64,000 nucleotides of DNA. Source: Branchiostoma floridae. Its lineage: Eukaryota; Chordata; Leptocardii; Amphioxiformes; Branchiostomatidae. Under the pieces are notes generated by a model. The model did no database searches, had not been told where the DNA came from, and was given only the letters and a program-made list of their open reading frames with translations. Where the stretch lies: positions 18,105,075-18,169,074 of the forward strand of contig NC_049993.1 of assembly GCF_000003815.2 (NCBI RefSeq), written 5' to 3'. Below are positions 1 to 11,857 of this stretch, piece after piece. The translations under genes were made by a program, and so were the position numbers. Positions within the stretch are counted from its first letter, which is position 1. Every line of letters begins with the position of its first letter.

Positions 1-1262
1 AGAGTTATGTGGTAATAGTATGAGTATTTGGATATAGGTGTTTAGAAGATATGGATTTGTCGGAAATAAGTTATTTTCTGGTTGTGCTAAAAGAACCTTA
101 CTATATGAAAACATTACCACCTGAAAATCATAAACTGAAACGGCCAGGGGACAATAGGCTCCCCTTTCGTACAATCAATATTTCTCTGAAAAACGCACAT
201 GGTCCCATTTCTGATCATAACACTTCCTTTGATGCAGACAGGAAGACATTCAGACTAAATAAAAACTGAACTGTTACAACAAGTAAACAGCACGCTTGAA
301 TGTCTGCTTCAATAATCTATGTGTACAATAGATCTATTTGCTTGACTTTGTCTACCTCAAAACCAATTAAAACAAAAGAAAAGTAAAAATAGAAAAACTG
401 AGAAAAGTGTTGCCTTCATCAATTGTCCATGTACAATAGTGCTATTTGCTTCAAGTGATATCATGTCTTATGATGTTGTATATTAAGTAGAGATACATTA
501 ACAGTTATAAGTAGTACAGTATTGCACAAATACTATTCCCTTATTTGGTGTTTGCCCATGACATCACAGCCATCTTTCATGCTGGTTTGTCGAACCTGGA
601 AGAGGCAGACTTCTATATTTGTACACGTCTGATTCAATGTGTATTTAGACCACTAAAAGTTGATCATAAGAAATAAGGGTAAATTGGAATACAAACATGA
701 AAACTGGTGGAACATCTCTACTTTGGCATGCACAGCAATTCCAGGGAGTGAACAGAGTCAGATACTAGTTTGCAAATGTTGTCTTTCTAAGACAACTTCT
801 ATAAAAAAATTGTGGTGGATTTACATTGTAATGTTGATAAACTAATTCCATACAGAAATTCAAATTCATGTGGCAACTTCCAGATTCAACTGGCCAGCAA
901 TGCTTGCAAACACATTGTTGAACCACCGAGTATGTTATTTGCTGATGTAGGAGACTACACGTAGTAGGTATGCATAGAAGTTCATATTCCTGTCTGCTAC
1001 TTTCGAGGTAATAATAGTGTCAAATCATGTTATTTACAGAAACATTCAACATGCATTACAGATATGTAACACAGTCACTGTACTATGATACCAGACTATT
1101 GTTGTGACACTGGCCACACAACCGTTATTCCTTGGGTGATATTTCAGTATTATGCAAAAATGTTTGACAAGAGAAAGGACACAAATGACTGGTTTTCAAT
1201 AGTAAAAACCCTAAGGCCTTTACAATGTACATTTGTGTATATGAGCTAATCAGTCGATGTTG
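1..1262. repeat. Segmental duplicate, copy 1 (paired with 21030-22258)
   Basis: This non-coding stretch is closely matched by 21030-22258 in the same orientation. Landmarks are shared in order: the cccatttctgatcataacac stretch near 200/21145, the run ending in acagctttgg or acagctttga near 1270/22250, and many intervening blocks with small indels. No open frame is conserved between the copies, so neither is likely to be coding. It lies downstream, on the minus strand, of the tyrosine-motif exon at 1405-1894 and may be intron or 3' sequence of that transcript. Confidence 0.75.
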
Positions 1263-1404
1263 TATGACAGCTTTGGCAATGGGAAGTCCGGCGGAAAAGG
1301 TGAACGGGTAGGGGGGCAAGCTGAAGGAGTTAGGTGGGGGTGTTTATAAATGAAGGGCCCATGTGACGTGTGTGAGACGAGAAATGGTATGATAAAGTAC
1401 CTAC

Positions 1405-1894
1405 CTAAAGACGAGCGTAAACCGTGCGTCTGCTCTCGTCGCCGTTGGTTGCCTTCGGGTGTTTGTTCTTCTTTCCTGGCACTAGGAGCGGCAGCGGACG
1501 CCTGTCCACAACCCTGACTTACATGTAAGCGGAGTAATACAGCCTGAGGTTCCGTATACACACAGTCCGAGTCAGGAGGGTCCGAAATTATCCTTCCGTC
1601 CGTCTGTATCAGGCCACCATCTTCTTGCCACTGCAACCGTGTCGGTTCGGGTTCCTCGTACGTGTCTTCGGAGATGCCAGGAGAATAATTTTTAGAGACG
1701 CAACCCTCCCCTGCCTCTCCGTCAAGTTTATTCAAACCTTTGAGGGGTGTTCTAGCCAGTCTCTGTCTCTCCTCTCTTCGACTGTCAGACCGCCGTCCTG
1801 TGTGGAACTGCACGCTTGGTCCAGCAGTGCCGTTCTCCCCAACGATACATGTTGGGTTGGTGACTGACTGGACTTGCTCGTAGACGGCCGCCAT
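1405..1894 (-). CDS. First coding exon (partial gene) of a tyrosine-motif protein, copy 1
   Basis: An open exon of 490 nt starts at an ATG in good Kozak context (accATGG, 1894-1892) and ends at a consensus donor (TTTAG|GTAGGT, plus-strand 1404). It encodes 163 residues and leaves phase 1. The peptide begins MAAVYEQVQSVTNP and contains the tyrosine motifs TYEEP and VYTEP (Y-x-x-P, the type bound by Crk-like SH2 domains) in a polar, Pro/Glu/Arg-rich context with no membrane segment. A paralogous exon at 11858-12314 keeps the frame, donor phase and all these tyrosines despite several in-frame indels, so this is a real coding exon. I do not recognise the gene. The cytoplasmic tail of a type II receptor is one possibility, and an alternative N-terminus for the adjacent TPR family is another. 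The remaining exons would lie left of the window. Confidence 0.6.
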
Positions 1895-2804
1895 GGTTAG
1901 ATACGTTGCTATTGAGTCTATGCACTTCTTGTATCGTTTACGTCACTTGTTATCGTGGTAATTGTCTGGGACATATTCAACATAAACATGTTTTTTGCCA
2001 CATTTTGCACATGCAAAAAAAGTGTGATAACCGCCTGGAACTAGAAACGAGGACGTCAAGGCTGCATCTCATTTCCGCCTTTATCGTGGAGAGAGTATGG
2101 CCTAGATATTCATGTCAATGTACATGTTTATTTTTGGATCGTTGATGTTTAAATCCATGAAAATGGAGGTATGATATTGTTTTCGGTGTGTGTGTGTGTG
2201 TGTTTGTGTGTGTGTTTTCGGATGTTGTCAGCATAACTTTGGGACCCCTGGTGTGTGAACTTGGTACTGCAGCAGAACAGTTTGTATCGTTTGTCCTAGT
2301 CAGGCTATGGGGGTGTGATAGGGGATCGCCAATAGGGCATGACACCGAAAATTTGACTGTCTGATCACAAACTGCTGACCTCAATATCATATTTGATGTA
2401 TAATTCTCGCGATGCTTTAAGTAGGAATAGGGTAAATATTATTAAGGGGTGTTCTGTGGCAACAAGAAAAGTGTTTGTCTTAGGTCCCGTTCTTTCATGT
2501 AATAATATCGCCATGAGGCTTGTCCTGTCTACCTACATGTAGCCACCATCAAGGGTGAATCAATAAGTTCTTCAGTTGGTTGATCTGGGACATGCAGTGC
2601 CAGGGGGGCTCGAACGAGGCAGCTGAAGATGACCTATTTTCCACTTTATTTTCCACTTTAGTTTCTCAAATGCACACACGTAATGCACACAGACACACAA
2701 ACCCACACGCACAACCCTCCAATTATAAACTCATCGAAATTCAGCACTGGGCTGCGAAGAGAGAGTAAAAGTTCCACCCAATAATAACCGCACAGTCAGA
2801 GATG
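1895..2804. other. Upstream flank of tyrosine-motif exon; no gene seen
   Basis: The first ~500 bases are similar to 12315-12800, the flank of the second tyrosine-motif exon. A block around 2050-2100 (ctcatttccgcctttatcg) recurs near 12488, which suggests a shared promoter or 5' region. A (GT)n tract lies at about 2187-2213. No supported ORF was found. Confidence 0.5.
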
Positions 2805-2818
2805 AAGGCCTGATCACT

Positions 2819-2824
2819 TTTATT
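2819..2824 (-). terminator. Candidate poly(A) signal of gene A
   Basis: On the minus strand this is AATAAA, about 500 nt after the gene A stop codon. The surrounding sequence (tgatcacttttattctctcc and onward to ~2960) recurs at 20457-20600, so a 3'-UTR-like module has been duplicated. The role is inferred from motif and position. Confidence 0.45.
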
Positions 2825-3319
2825 CTCTCCACAGTTTCATAAATAGAATATATCTACTTCTTAAGGGGCATCGGGTCTTTACCTTATTTACAATTTACAG
2901 AACCATAAATATCACCACTCGCAACATTATCCTCTGAAATATTCTAGCCTTGACAGTTATGGTAAAATGTCAGGGATACACAGCGGTCCTTCTGAAATTA
3001 GCCCTTAGTAGATCATAGGGGCATCAGGTTTACACGGAATTTCAACTTTCGTTAGCACTTTTTATTTGTTTTAAGACAATTACAATGCTGCACATACCTA
3101 CATGAAATAATCAATACTGTAAATCATTTCGAAGAAAAATGTAAAATTTACTGTTGTAACAAATGTTACTGGTGATCTTTGTTACCTACCCTGTAATACG
3201 TAACCAAACGTCATTTGGCCGCTATCGTTAAAAGAGAAACTTTCTAAACAATCAGGTATAGGTGTGATTGAAAAATGAGATGATCTATTTCAACGATGAA
3301 GAGTGCGATATTATTGCAG

Positions 3320-6300
3320 TTAGGTAGTCTGCATTATCATGTGATTACTGTTAATCTTAGCAATGTTCTCTTCAATGGTCTTTATCAATGGATGGCTTTT
3401 GTTCTGGGGGTAAACCTGCTTTGCCATAGCCAAGGCTTCTTGGTAAAGTCTGATTGCTGTCCTGTGATTACCCAACCTTCTCCAGGCTTCCCCCAGGTTG
3501 TTCAGTGAGGTAGCAATGTCAGAATGTGCTGTAGTAGGACCATAGATACTCCTGTACATCTGCAGTGCCTGTTCGTGGTAGCTGATTGCCTGTCTATCAT
3601 TACCCAGGTTACCCCAAGCTGCCCCCAGGTTGTTCAGTGAGACAGCAATGTTAGGATGTGCTGTAGTCGGACCATAGATACTCATTTTCATCTGCAGTGC
3701 CTGTTCATAGTAGCTGATTGCCTGCCTATTATTACCCAACCTACTCCAGGCTACCCCCAGGTTGTTCAGTGAGGTAGCAATGTCAGGATGTGCTGTAGTC
3801 GGACCATAGATACTCCTGCGCATCTGCAGTGCCTGTTCATAGTAGCTGATTGCCTGCCTATTATAACCCAACCTACTCCAGGCTGCCCCCAGGTTGTTCA
3901 GTGACATAGCTATGTCAGGATGTGCTGTAGTCGGACCATAGATACTCCTGCGCATCTGCAGTGCCTGTTCATAGTAGCTGATTGCCTGCCTATTATAACC
4001 CAACCTACTCCAGGCTATCCCCAGGTTGTTCAGTGATGTAGCAATTACAGGATGTGCTGTAGTCGGGCCATAGATACTCCTGTACATCTGCAGTGCCTCT
4101 TCGTGGTAGATGATTGCCTGTTTATCATTACCCCGGTTATTCCAGGATGACCCCAGGTTGTTCAGTGAGGCAGCAATGTCAGGATGTGCTGTAGTCGGAC
4201 CATAGATACTCCTGCGCATCTGCAGTGCCTCTTCGTGGTAGCTGATTGCCTGTCTACTATTACCCAGGTTACCCCAGGCTCCCCCCAGGTTGTTCAGTGA
4301 GTTGGCAATATGAGGATGTGCTGTAGTCGGACCATAGATACTCCTGCGCATCTGCAGTGCCTGTTCAAAGTAGCTAAATGCCTGTCTATCATTACCCAAC
4401 CTACTCCAGGCTGTCCCCAGGTTATTCAGTGAGGTAGCAATGTGAGGATGTGCTGTAGTCGGACCATAGATACTCCTGTGCATCTGCAGTACCTCTTCGT
4501 GGTAGTTGATTGCCTGTCTATGATTACCCAGGTCACTCCAGGCTGACCCCAGGTTTTTCAGTGAGGTAGCAATGTCAGGATGTGCTGTAGTCGGACCATA
4601 GATACTCCTGTACATCTGCAGTGCCTGTTCATAGTAGCTGATTGCCTGCCTATTATTACCCAACCTACTCCAGGCTGACCCCAGGTTGTTCAGTGAGTCA
4701 GCAATGTGAGGATGTGCTGTAGTTGGACCATAGATACTCCTGTACATCTGGAGTGCCTGTTCATAGCAGCTGATTGCCTGCCTATTATTACCCAACCTAC
4801 TCCAGGCTAATCGCAGGTTGTTCAGTGAGACAGCAATGTGAGGATGTGCTGTAGTCGGACCATAGATACTCCTGCGCATCTGCAGTGCCTCTTTGTGGTA
4901 GCCGATTGCTTGTCTATAATTACCCAGGTTACTCCAGGCTAACCCCAGGTTGTTCAGTGAGGTAGCAATGTGAGGATGTGCTGTAGTCGGACCATAGATA
5001 CTCCTGTGCATCTGCAGTGTCTGTTCATAGTAGCTGATTGCCTGCCTATTATTACCCAACCTTCTCCAGGCTAACCCCAGGTTGTTCAGTGAGGTAGCAA
5101 TGTCAGGATGTGCTGTAGTCGGACCATAGATACTCCTGCGCATCTGCAGTGCCTCTTTGTGGTAGCTGATTGCCTGTCTATTATTACCCAACCTACTCCA
5201 GGCTGCCCCAAAGTTGTTCAGTGAGGTAGCAATGTCAGAATGTGCTGTAGTCGGACCATAGATACTCCTGTACATCTGCAGTGCCTCTTCGTGGTAGCTG
5301 ATTTCCTGTCTACTATTACCCAGGTTACCCCAGGCTGCCCCCAGGTTGTTCAGTGAGTTGGCAATGTCAGGATGTGCTGTAGTCGGACCATAAATACTCC
5401 TGTACATCTGCAGTGCCTCTTCGTGGTAGATGATTGCCTGTTTATCATTACCCCGGTTATTCCAGGATGACCCCAGGTTGTTCAGTGAGGCAGCAATGTC
5501 AGGATGTGCTGTAGTCTGACCATAGATACTCCTGTCCATTTGAAGTGCCTGTTCACAAAAACTGATTGCATTCGGAAAATCACCCACACCGTTATAAGCA
5601 TGCCCAATATCCTTTAGAAGTGTCGATTTCTCCATTATGTCAGTTCCATCAGTTTTTTGCAGTGCCTCATGATAGCATCTGAGGGCTTGCTCATATTGGC
5701 ATAACTTAGAGTACATAATTCCTTGAACCCTTGCGGAATTTTCATGAAAATCTGAGATTAAAGTAAGAGCTGGCTTCTTTTCCGACCATTCATGCAGAAC
5801 GTTTTTAAGAGGAACTGCTGTATAATAATACCTGAAAAGCTGTTTGTCATTGGGTACATGGAAAACCGGTACTGATGCACTTGTTTTTACATCATCTTTT
5901 TGTGTCGATGATTCATGTGGTGTTTTTTCCATTGAAGCCAAAGCTGACAGATTCTCCCTCTGTCCACCATTTGCAATATAAGTTCTGAGCCTGAGTTCTG
6001 CTGAGATACTGGTAAGCACTGTCAGGTGGTGTGCATTGTTGGGACTGATCACTCCTTGGTTTGCCATGTCTTCTATTGTCTTCCAAACAGTAGTAGGTAC
6101 AATTTGTGACTTCAGTGCCAAGCAGTCCACTGCTACTGCTGGGAAGCGATAAATATCGTTCTTTACGTTAGTCAGCCTTGCGGTAATTGTTTCCTCATTG
6201 CTAAATCTTTCAAAATTTTCCCTCAACATCTCCTGTGCCAGTTGTTGAGCCATCTTACCACTATCAACTTGCAATATCTTCACTGTGATGGCCATATATG

Positions 6301-9300
6301 TGTCAGTCAAATCCTGGTCTCCTGTTATCAGGCATGGGTTTCTCAAGACAGCGGCAAGGTGATATCCTTCCTTCAGGTACAGCGTGGCATCGTTTTGCAA
6401 TTTTGAAGCCATGTTGCTAGGGGTGCAGATGAGATGACTGGGCGGTTCATTCAGGGTTCCCTGTCTGCCTAGTGGGGTCTTACTTGCCTTTGGCATGGAA
6501 CCATCAAAAGCAAACCCACGAGGTGTGACAGAGTCATAGTACCAGCTGTCTAGTGGATTCTTAGAGTAGAAGTCATTTAGAGATTTTATTCCCAGTGCTG
6601 GAAGAATGGTTTCTCCCAAGTTGACCACCTTGAGGTGTAGATAGTCGGTGAGTTTGCGGAAATACTCAAGACATTCTTCGTTTTCTTCTTCTACCAGGAT
6701 GGCAAACTCCAGGTCTGAGTATGGAGTTACCAGTCCTGTGGCCTGTGAACCCAAACCTATTAGGGCATACTTACAGGGAGGGGGACCCATTAACCCAATA
6801 CACTCTTCTACAAGCAGGCTGATGAACTCCTTCCTTTGCTGTGCAATGCGCTCAAACAAGTGCCTGACAGCCTGAGCTCGTTTTGCCTCTATCTCTTTGA
6901 CACATGGGTCGTCCTCATCATGTACATAGGGATCCAGTTGCTGGTCAATGGTTTCCATCTCCAGCTTAATCTGGTCCCGCATCTTCTTCAGCTGTTTCTT
7001 GTGCTGTTCTGTGTCATCTTGGCTTACAATAGAATTAATGTCTAATATACATTTGAGAAAAGCCTTCTCTACTTCTTTAATAGCTGTTTCTATGTTACCC
7101 TTGAGGATTTGATCCTCTGACCTAGCTATTGCTGCATTGTAGAGTGCTGCTGCTTTGACAAAGTCTCCCCCGTCTCCTATCTGCTGACCTCGCCTACTGT
7201 AGACATCCCCCAACTTGCACAGGGGCTCCACCTCTCTCTGGTACAGCTGGGCTGTGAGATCTGGGGAGGAAGTAGTTCATGCTGTGGCTCTCAAGTTCAT
7301 TTAGGCTCTTCGTCATGTATTTTGCATTAAGCAGAAATTTGCCTGGCCTTGCCTTCTGTTATGTCAAGCAGACTCGGAACTGTCAGTATAGAATGTTTTC
7401 CTTTTCATTTACGCATCACTATGAGCTAAAGACTTACTCTGTAGTCTAAGATGGTTGTTTTTTTAACGAGATTGTTCAAAGCACAGCCATTAGACCACTC
7501 CAAGGTAATTAACTAAGAATTTGGCAATAACTGTACATGGAGATGCACAGTTTATAATCTGTTCGTCTTACCTACTGCATGTACCATCTTGAGTGCAGCT
7601 GCAAAGTGCTGCTCCGCTGAGTCCAAGTCTGCCCTGGCAAGGGACGATTCACCTTCCTTAAGGTGGTCTTTGTACTGCCTAAATGAAAGGTTATTGTGCT
7701 TTGGTAGGATTGCATGGACATACAACATCATAGATCTAATATACAACATACTAATAGAGAATTTCAAGCAGTTTTAAAACCAGAAATACCACATAAATTT
7801 ATTTTTTTTAGTCGGGTGTTTATCTTCTACAACATTTCTAACTGCAACTCTGTTCATTCCTAGTTGCACAAATATCACAGCGCAGTTATTGTGTTAGTTG
7901 CAGACATGGACAAACAGTTATAGTCATGGTTACATCTATGAAGATCAGACGTTCAGGTAATAAGATATGCCAAAAACCAGTTACTCAAGCAACTGGATAT
8001 GATTTTGGAAACGGTCAAATGTTTCAGACAGCTATCCAGTGTCTTTCGTCAGTGACACTGGAGAAATACTGGAGAGAGTCTTTGTATTCTACCTGTATTC
8101 TGAATTAATAATAATATGCAAAAAGGGAAGGAAGACAAGGAAGACAAGTAGTCCAAATGCATATCTATTCACAGCTAGGATACAAAAACTCTCTCTAACA
8201 AGATTTCTCGAGTGTCGTAGTCGCAGTTAGCTTGAATTTTTCGGTAAAATCCCCTCACCTTGAAATATTTTGTTGGACATGAAGAGAGTCGGGCCTAGCG
8301 ATGTTCCCAGAAAGGTGCCTTTTGTCTGGTGTTCCTTCTCTTGGTTCATCTGGTGATGGTTTCTGTATAGATTAAGCCACATGTGTCAACATCTGAATCA
8401 TAAATACTTGTGGACCCGCCGGACAGAGCCGCTTGGAAGCGCGGTGTGTAGCTAGTCGACTACTGCCCATTTAGTGTCAGGGATCCTTGCAGCATATGAT
8501 CCAATACTGGACACTACTACTGCTGCTCATTCAATGCTTAGTACGTGCAGATAACGATTATATTACAATGTATTATTAATGTATACATGGAGACTTGTTT
8601 GAGTAGCCTGAAAGGCTTTGTTTGTTTGTTTGAACCTTTATCTATTTATTGCTGCAAATTACAGTTTAGTACGTAGCCATACACAAATCACCAATGCTGA
8701 AAATAACTGTCTAAAAATACTCGCCTTTTTCACAATTTCTCTGATCTTCTCCGTGTATTTGATGCGATGTTCCAGAGTCAGTTTTGTCTCAGGATCCCCA
8801 CATTTTTTCAGGGCCTTGTTGTACATGGCAGCTGCCTTGGGGAACTGGGATACACCAGATATTGCTTTGCCTTTCTGAAGGTAGAGATCTCCTAGTGACT
8901 TTAGAATCTCTAGTTCCAAGAACATGTCACTGTTCGCTATTGCAGTCACTAATGTTTCCGTGTAAGTCTCCTCAACAGAGTGCCAGGGCTTGCCGACTGT
9001 TCTGTCCAATTTGATACCAATCTCAGCCACTCTTACAACATTGCTGTTTGCAGTACCCCAGTAGTCTGGCAACAACCACCGGAAGTGTGGAGAGTACCCC
9101 TGCAGCAGTTGTCTGGAGAGTTTCTCCATGTAGCCGATACGATGTTCCAGTGTTTCTCCCATGTCTGGATCTGTGCAGTGCAGTAGGGCAGCAGCATACA
9201 GGGCAGCAGCCTTGTCAAACTCTGCTGAATCTTTACTGAGCTTGGCCTTCTTAAGTCTGAGGTCTCCAAGACATTTCAGGACTTCCACCTCTATGAAAGA

Positions 9301-9426
9301 ATCCTTATCAAGAATGGCTTCTCTGAGAGCCCGCCCATACCCGACTTCTTGTCCATGTTGACATTGAAGGCACAGCTCCAAGTCTTGTAACTTCTTTACT
9401 AGGCTGTTCATATTGGTGTCATCCAT
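3320..9426 (-). CDS. Gene A: GlnD/DUF294-like nucleotidyltransferase fused to KLC-type TPR array
   Basis: Three coding exons: 9426-8725, 7674-7572 and 7260-3320 (4746 nt, 1581 aa). Exon 1 ends at a GC donor (AAAAAG|GCGAGT); phases 0 and 1 join cleanly. Residues ~15-340 hold three copies of a helical repeat with a core like [15 protein letters not shown]...[12 protein letters not shown]. Residues ~400-560 form a nucleotidyltransferase-type fold. G439-S440 precede D451-L-E453 in [20 protein letters not shown], and [18 protein letters not shown] supplies a third candidate acid at D521. Residues ~630-705 resemble the helical DUF294_C/GlnD substrate-binding region ([18 protein letters not shown]). 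From ~773 there are degenerate TPRs, then 16 near-identical 44-residue repeats (core [20 protein letters not shown]), then a divergent cap. No signal peptide or membrane segment is seen, so it is probably cytosolic. Database names for such proteins are often kinesin light chain-like or nephrocystin-3-like. Enzymatic activity is unproven; an immune role is inferred only from promoter sites. Confidence 0.85.
3340..5570 (-). repeat. Sixteen tandem 132-bp TPR-coding repeats in gene A
   Basis: Sixteen units of 132 bp (44 codons) are read on the minus strand. Most positions are invariant; variation concentrates at the residue before RSIYG (Y, R, H, D or K), at D/H/N/V/S after AH(P), at the residue between IA and S (T, N, A, V, D, M), in the A-W-x-x-L loop, and after LGN. 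A stretch of about 120 bp at 5395-5516 (unit 1) is repeated without visible change at 4075-4196 (unit 11), exactly ten units away, which points to recent duplication or gene conversion. Confidence 0.85.
7675..8724 (-). other. Intron 1 of gene A with a repeat fragment
   Basis: This GC-AG intron matches intron 1 of gene B (17314-18353) along most of its length. Part of it (~7925-8060) is a dispersed repeat: the same block recurs at ~17570-17700, ~53160-53280 and, inverted, ~44195-44340. The repeat includes ggatatgattttggaaac and a cgtcagtgacactg end. No coding capacity is supported. Confidence 0.6.
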
Positions 9427-10811
9427 TTTACCTTTCTGGTATCCTAATAGAGGATAGAACGCATTTCATAATAATTGTGTTTCTTTCGGAACATTTGTAT
9501 GTTCGTTTCAGCTATGTCACAAGAGAGACTTTATAGTTCACTAGGAAGCTGAGTTAAGACCACACCAATTTATATCCTACTTCTAACGGATGCTTAAAGA
9601 TGTAATGGTGTTACAAGATGACAACAGAGCATACTGAAGGGAGGGAAATGTTAGAATTAACGGGGGCCGCCCTAAGACGGTTCCCGTCGTAAGACGGAAT
9701 GGATTTTTTGCTGATCTTATTATCCATAAGTACACCGTGTTTGTTGCCACTGACTATGCTGATTACAAAGGTAAATAAACCAAGTCCATGCACACAGCTT
9801 TAATTTGCATTCCAAGTATACTTTAACATATTCACTTCATGATTTTTTTAAAAACAGAATTCTAACAGTAATGTTGACAGTGCTGAATCACTGCGGTCAC
9901 CGGCCTCTGTGTATTGGCGGCTCGTGTCGCTAACTATACGAACTCTTTCAAGCAGTCACACAACTGCCATGATACACATAAATAAAGCTCCATAAAACAC
10001 TATGAATATGGGTCTTCAAATGTCTGTGAGTAGAAAAGCAACCAAAAGAAAGCGACATAAACATTGCCACCATTGTACTCCCAATGGAGTGTGGCTGTGA
10101 AGGTGACAGACTAGAGAACGCTCCAAAGATTTATTTGACTGTAACAAATGATTCGTGCTGTCTATGAAAATAAGACTTGATAGAGAGATGTAGATGATAT
10201 TTTCATATAATCAGACCGAGTTTTGTTGATGTTAGCGGTGTCTTTTTTTCGGATTGGTTTTTTTAGTCGGGCATTCACAATCAGTGCATTCAGCCCATTG
10301 CCCGTAAAAACATGAGCTGAATTGTTCTAGGTACAGCCATATTATTAATTTTTTTTTCTGTGTACTTAAATTTACCACTTACTTCTGAAGAGAGCAAAAT
10401 GTAAAAAAAGCGTACCGAGTTAGGCACACTGTCCAGCGTAGCACAAAATTGGAAGGTTACATACACGAAATTGTCTCACAGTGTTTGCCGCTTGTAACAT
10501 GCAGCGCGAAAGGTTCATGAACCACATGAATGCATTTCTTATTCAAGTATGTTGTTCAAATCTATGTGTAAAAAATTCAGTCATCAAAATTTGACCACTC
10601 TCAGGCAACTAGCGATGGAGCGCCATGAGTTTGAGCGCAAGAAAAAGCGTACCGTGTTGGGGCACCTCCCGTTAAACTTCATCCATTGCCTAAATTTAAA
10701 GCTGTTTGCACCAAGATTCGACTTTGTACCTATTTAACCTGTTCGAATTATCCAACAGCCCCATATCAATTCCCTGCAATATCGTAGTCAGAATGAACCA
10801 TTGAGCCTTAC
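9427..10811 (-). other. 5' intron of gene A
   Basis: The acceptor ctctattag at 9445-9444 (or accag just after it) precedes the initiator ATG of gene A. A donor, AAAG|GTAAGG, lies at plus 10811. No ORF with support is found between them. A nearly perfect short inverted repeat (ccgtcttacgacggg-like) lies around 9665-9700. Confidence 0.45.
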
Positions 10812-10915
10812 CTTTGTGAGTGTCTGAGGCTGACCACGGCTGTAAATCTGCCTGGATATAAAGACTTGTCTACTTCTCCCTGCACTGACGAGAGTTCTGG
10901 GTTCAGCTGTTATTT
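10812..10915 (-). other. Probable 5' non-coding exon of gene A
   Basis: Its right edge (3' end of the exon) is a consensus donor, CACAAAG|GTAAGG. The exon start is not defined precisely. It is placed about 20-40 nt downstream of the kappaB/AP-1 module at 10932-10950, with an A/T-rich taaaaata just inside. Gene B has an exon in the equivalent place (19782). This is inferred from splice consensus and position only. Confidence 0.4.
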
Positions 10916-10931
10916 TTACTGCGCCACTGCT

Positions 10932-10950
10932 GGGACTTTCCAATGAGTCA
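10932..10950 (-). promoter_or_regulatory. kappaB + AP-1 module upstream of gene A
   Basis: GGGACTTTCC at 10932-10941 is a perfect NF-kappaB/Rel consensus. TGAGTCA at 10944-10950 is a perfect AP-1 site, two bases away. The module lies ~1.5 kb upstream of the gene A ATG and immediately upstream of the putative 5' non-coding exon. Gene B has the same pair in the equivalent position. Function is inferred from the motifs. Confidence 0.6.
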
Positions 10951-11099
10951 TGCTTATCTCACCTGTACTCGTGATAGCTGAGTAAATACCCGGCCGAGTG
11001 AAAAAGTCACTTATTAGCTTAATACAGGTTTCACCTGTGGTGCTGCAGTGCCATTGCGTCCCACTAGATGGCGTCATGCAATGTGTTTGACCGATGAGG

Positions 11100-11857
11100 A
11101 AGTATTAATTGATAATAGTATCATTCACTAGGGATGAGAAAGGGTCGATGTACCGGTACAAAACTATTTTTTTCTCGATGGAGCGGTCCGGGAAAAAAAG
11201 GAGCGAAATGGGCTCTTATGGGATTTACTAGGTCCCCATCTTTGATGCGCTTATACTTGACCCTGAGGCTTGTGATGACTACCTGGCCAGTAGGGTTCCA
11301 TGAAGGGTGAATCAATAAGTTCTAAAATTGGTCCGGATCTGAGACATGTAGTGCCACAGAAGAGATAGAGAGATGAATAGAGAGATGGATAGTAAGAAAA
11401 ATGAATAAAAGAGAGGGATCCGGAGAGAGGAAGAGGGAGGATGAAAGTCCGAGAGACAGAGAAAGAGAGGAAGACAGAGAGTGGGGTAACCTGGAATCCA
11501 GTCTAGTTGTGGCACGGCCTACCCAGATCTGGGCCTAGTTAGTGTAGGCTTTCTATGGGGCCAGTGCAGATCTCAGCCGCTGGTGTAATCATTCACACCC
11601 GGTAGCATTTTCCCGGTAGGACTTTGCCCAGTGGGAGTTTATAGACCACAACATAATTAACCATAATCAACCATGGCATAATTAACTCCCACCGTGCAAA
11701 ACTCCTACCGGGTGTGAAAAATTACCCCGGCGGTGGAAAGACCCTCCTGTCCCGAAGGTGGCCTGGCCAATCCAAAGTAGACTGGATTCCAGGTTAAGAG
11801 AGGGGGACTTAGAAAGAGGGGGAGAGAGGCAGAGATAGAGGGACTCAAGGTACCTAC
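11100..11857. repeat. Repeat-rich flank between gene A and the second tyrosine-motif exon
   Basis: About 11130-11210 carries a repeat with gtaccggtac and a GGACCGGTCC-like core that also occurs at ~43470-43550 and ~44400-44510. About 11350-11480 is GA-rich. Around 11585-11735 there is an inverted repeat (acccggtaggac-type arms facing ctaccgggtgtg). No coding exon that could follow the donor at 11857 was found here. Confidence 0.45.

Noticed and set aside
8659-8724. Continuation of gene A exon 1 to a stop at 8659
   Set aside because: Read-through would end the protein at 255 residues. The GC donor at 8724 joins the homologous next exon in frame in both paralogues, although an unspliced short form cannot be excluded.
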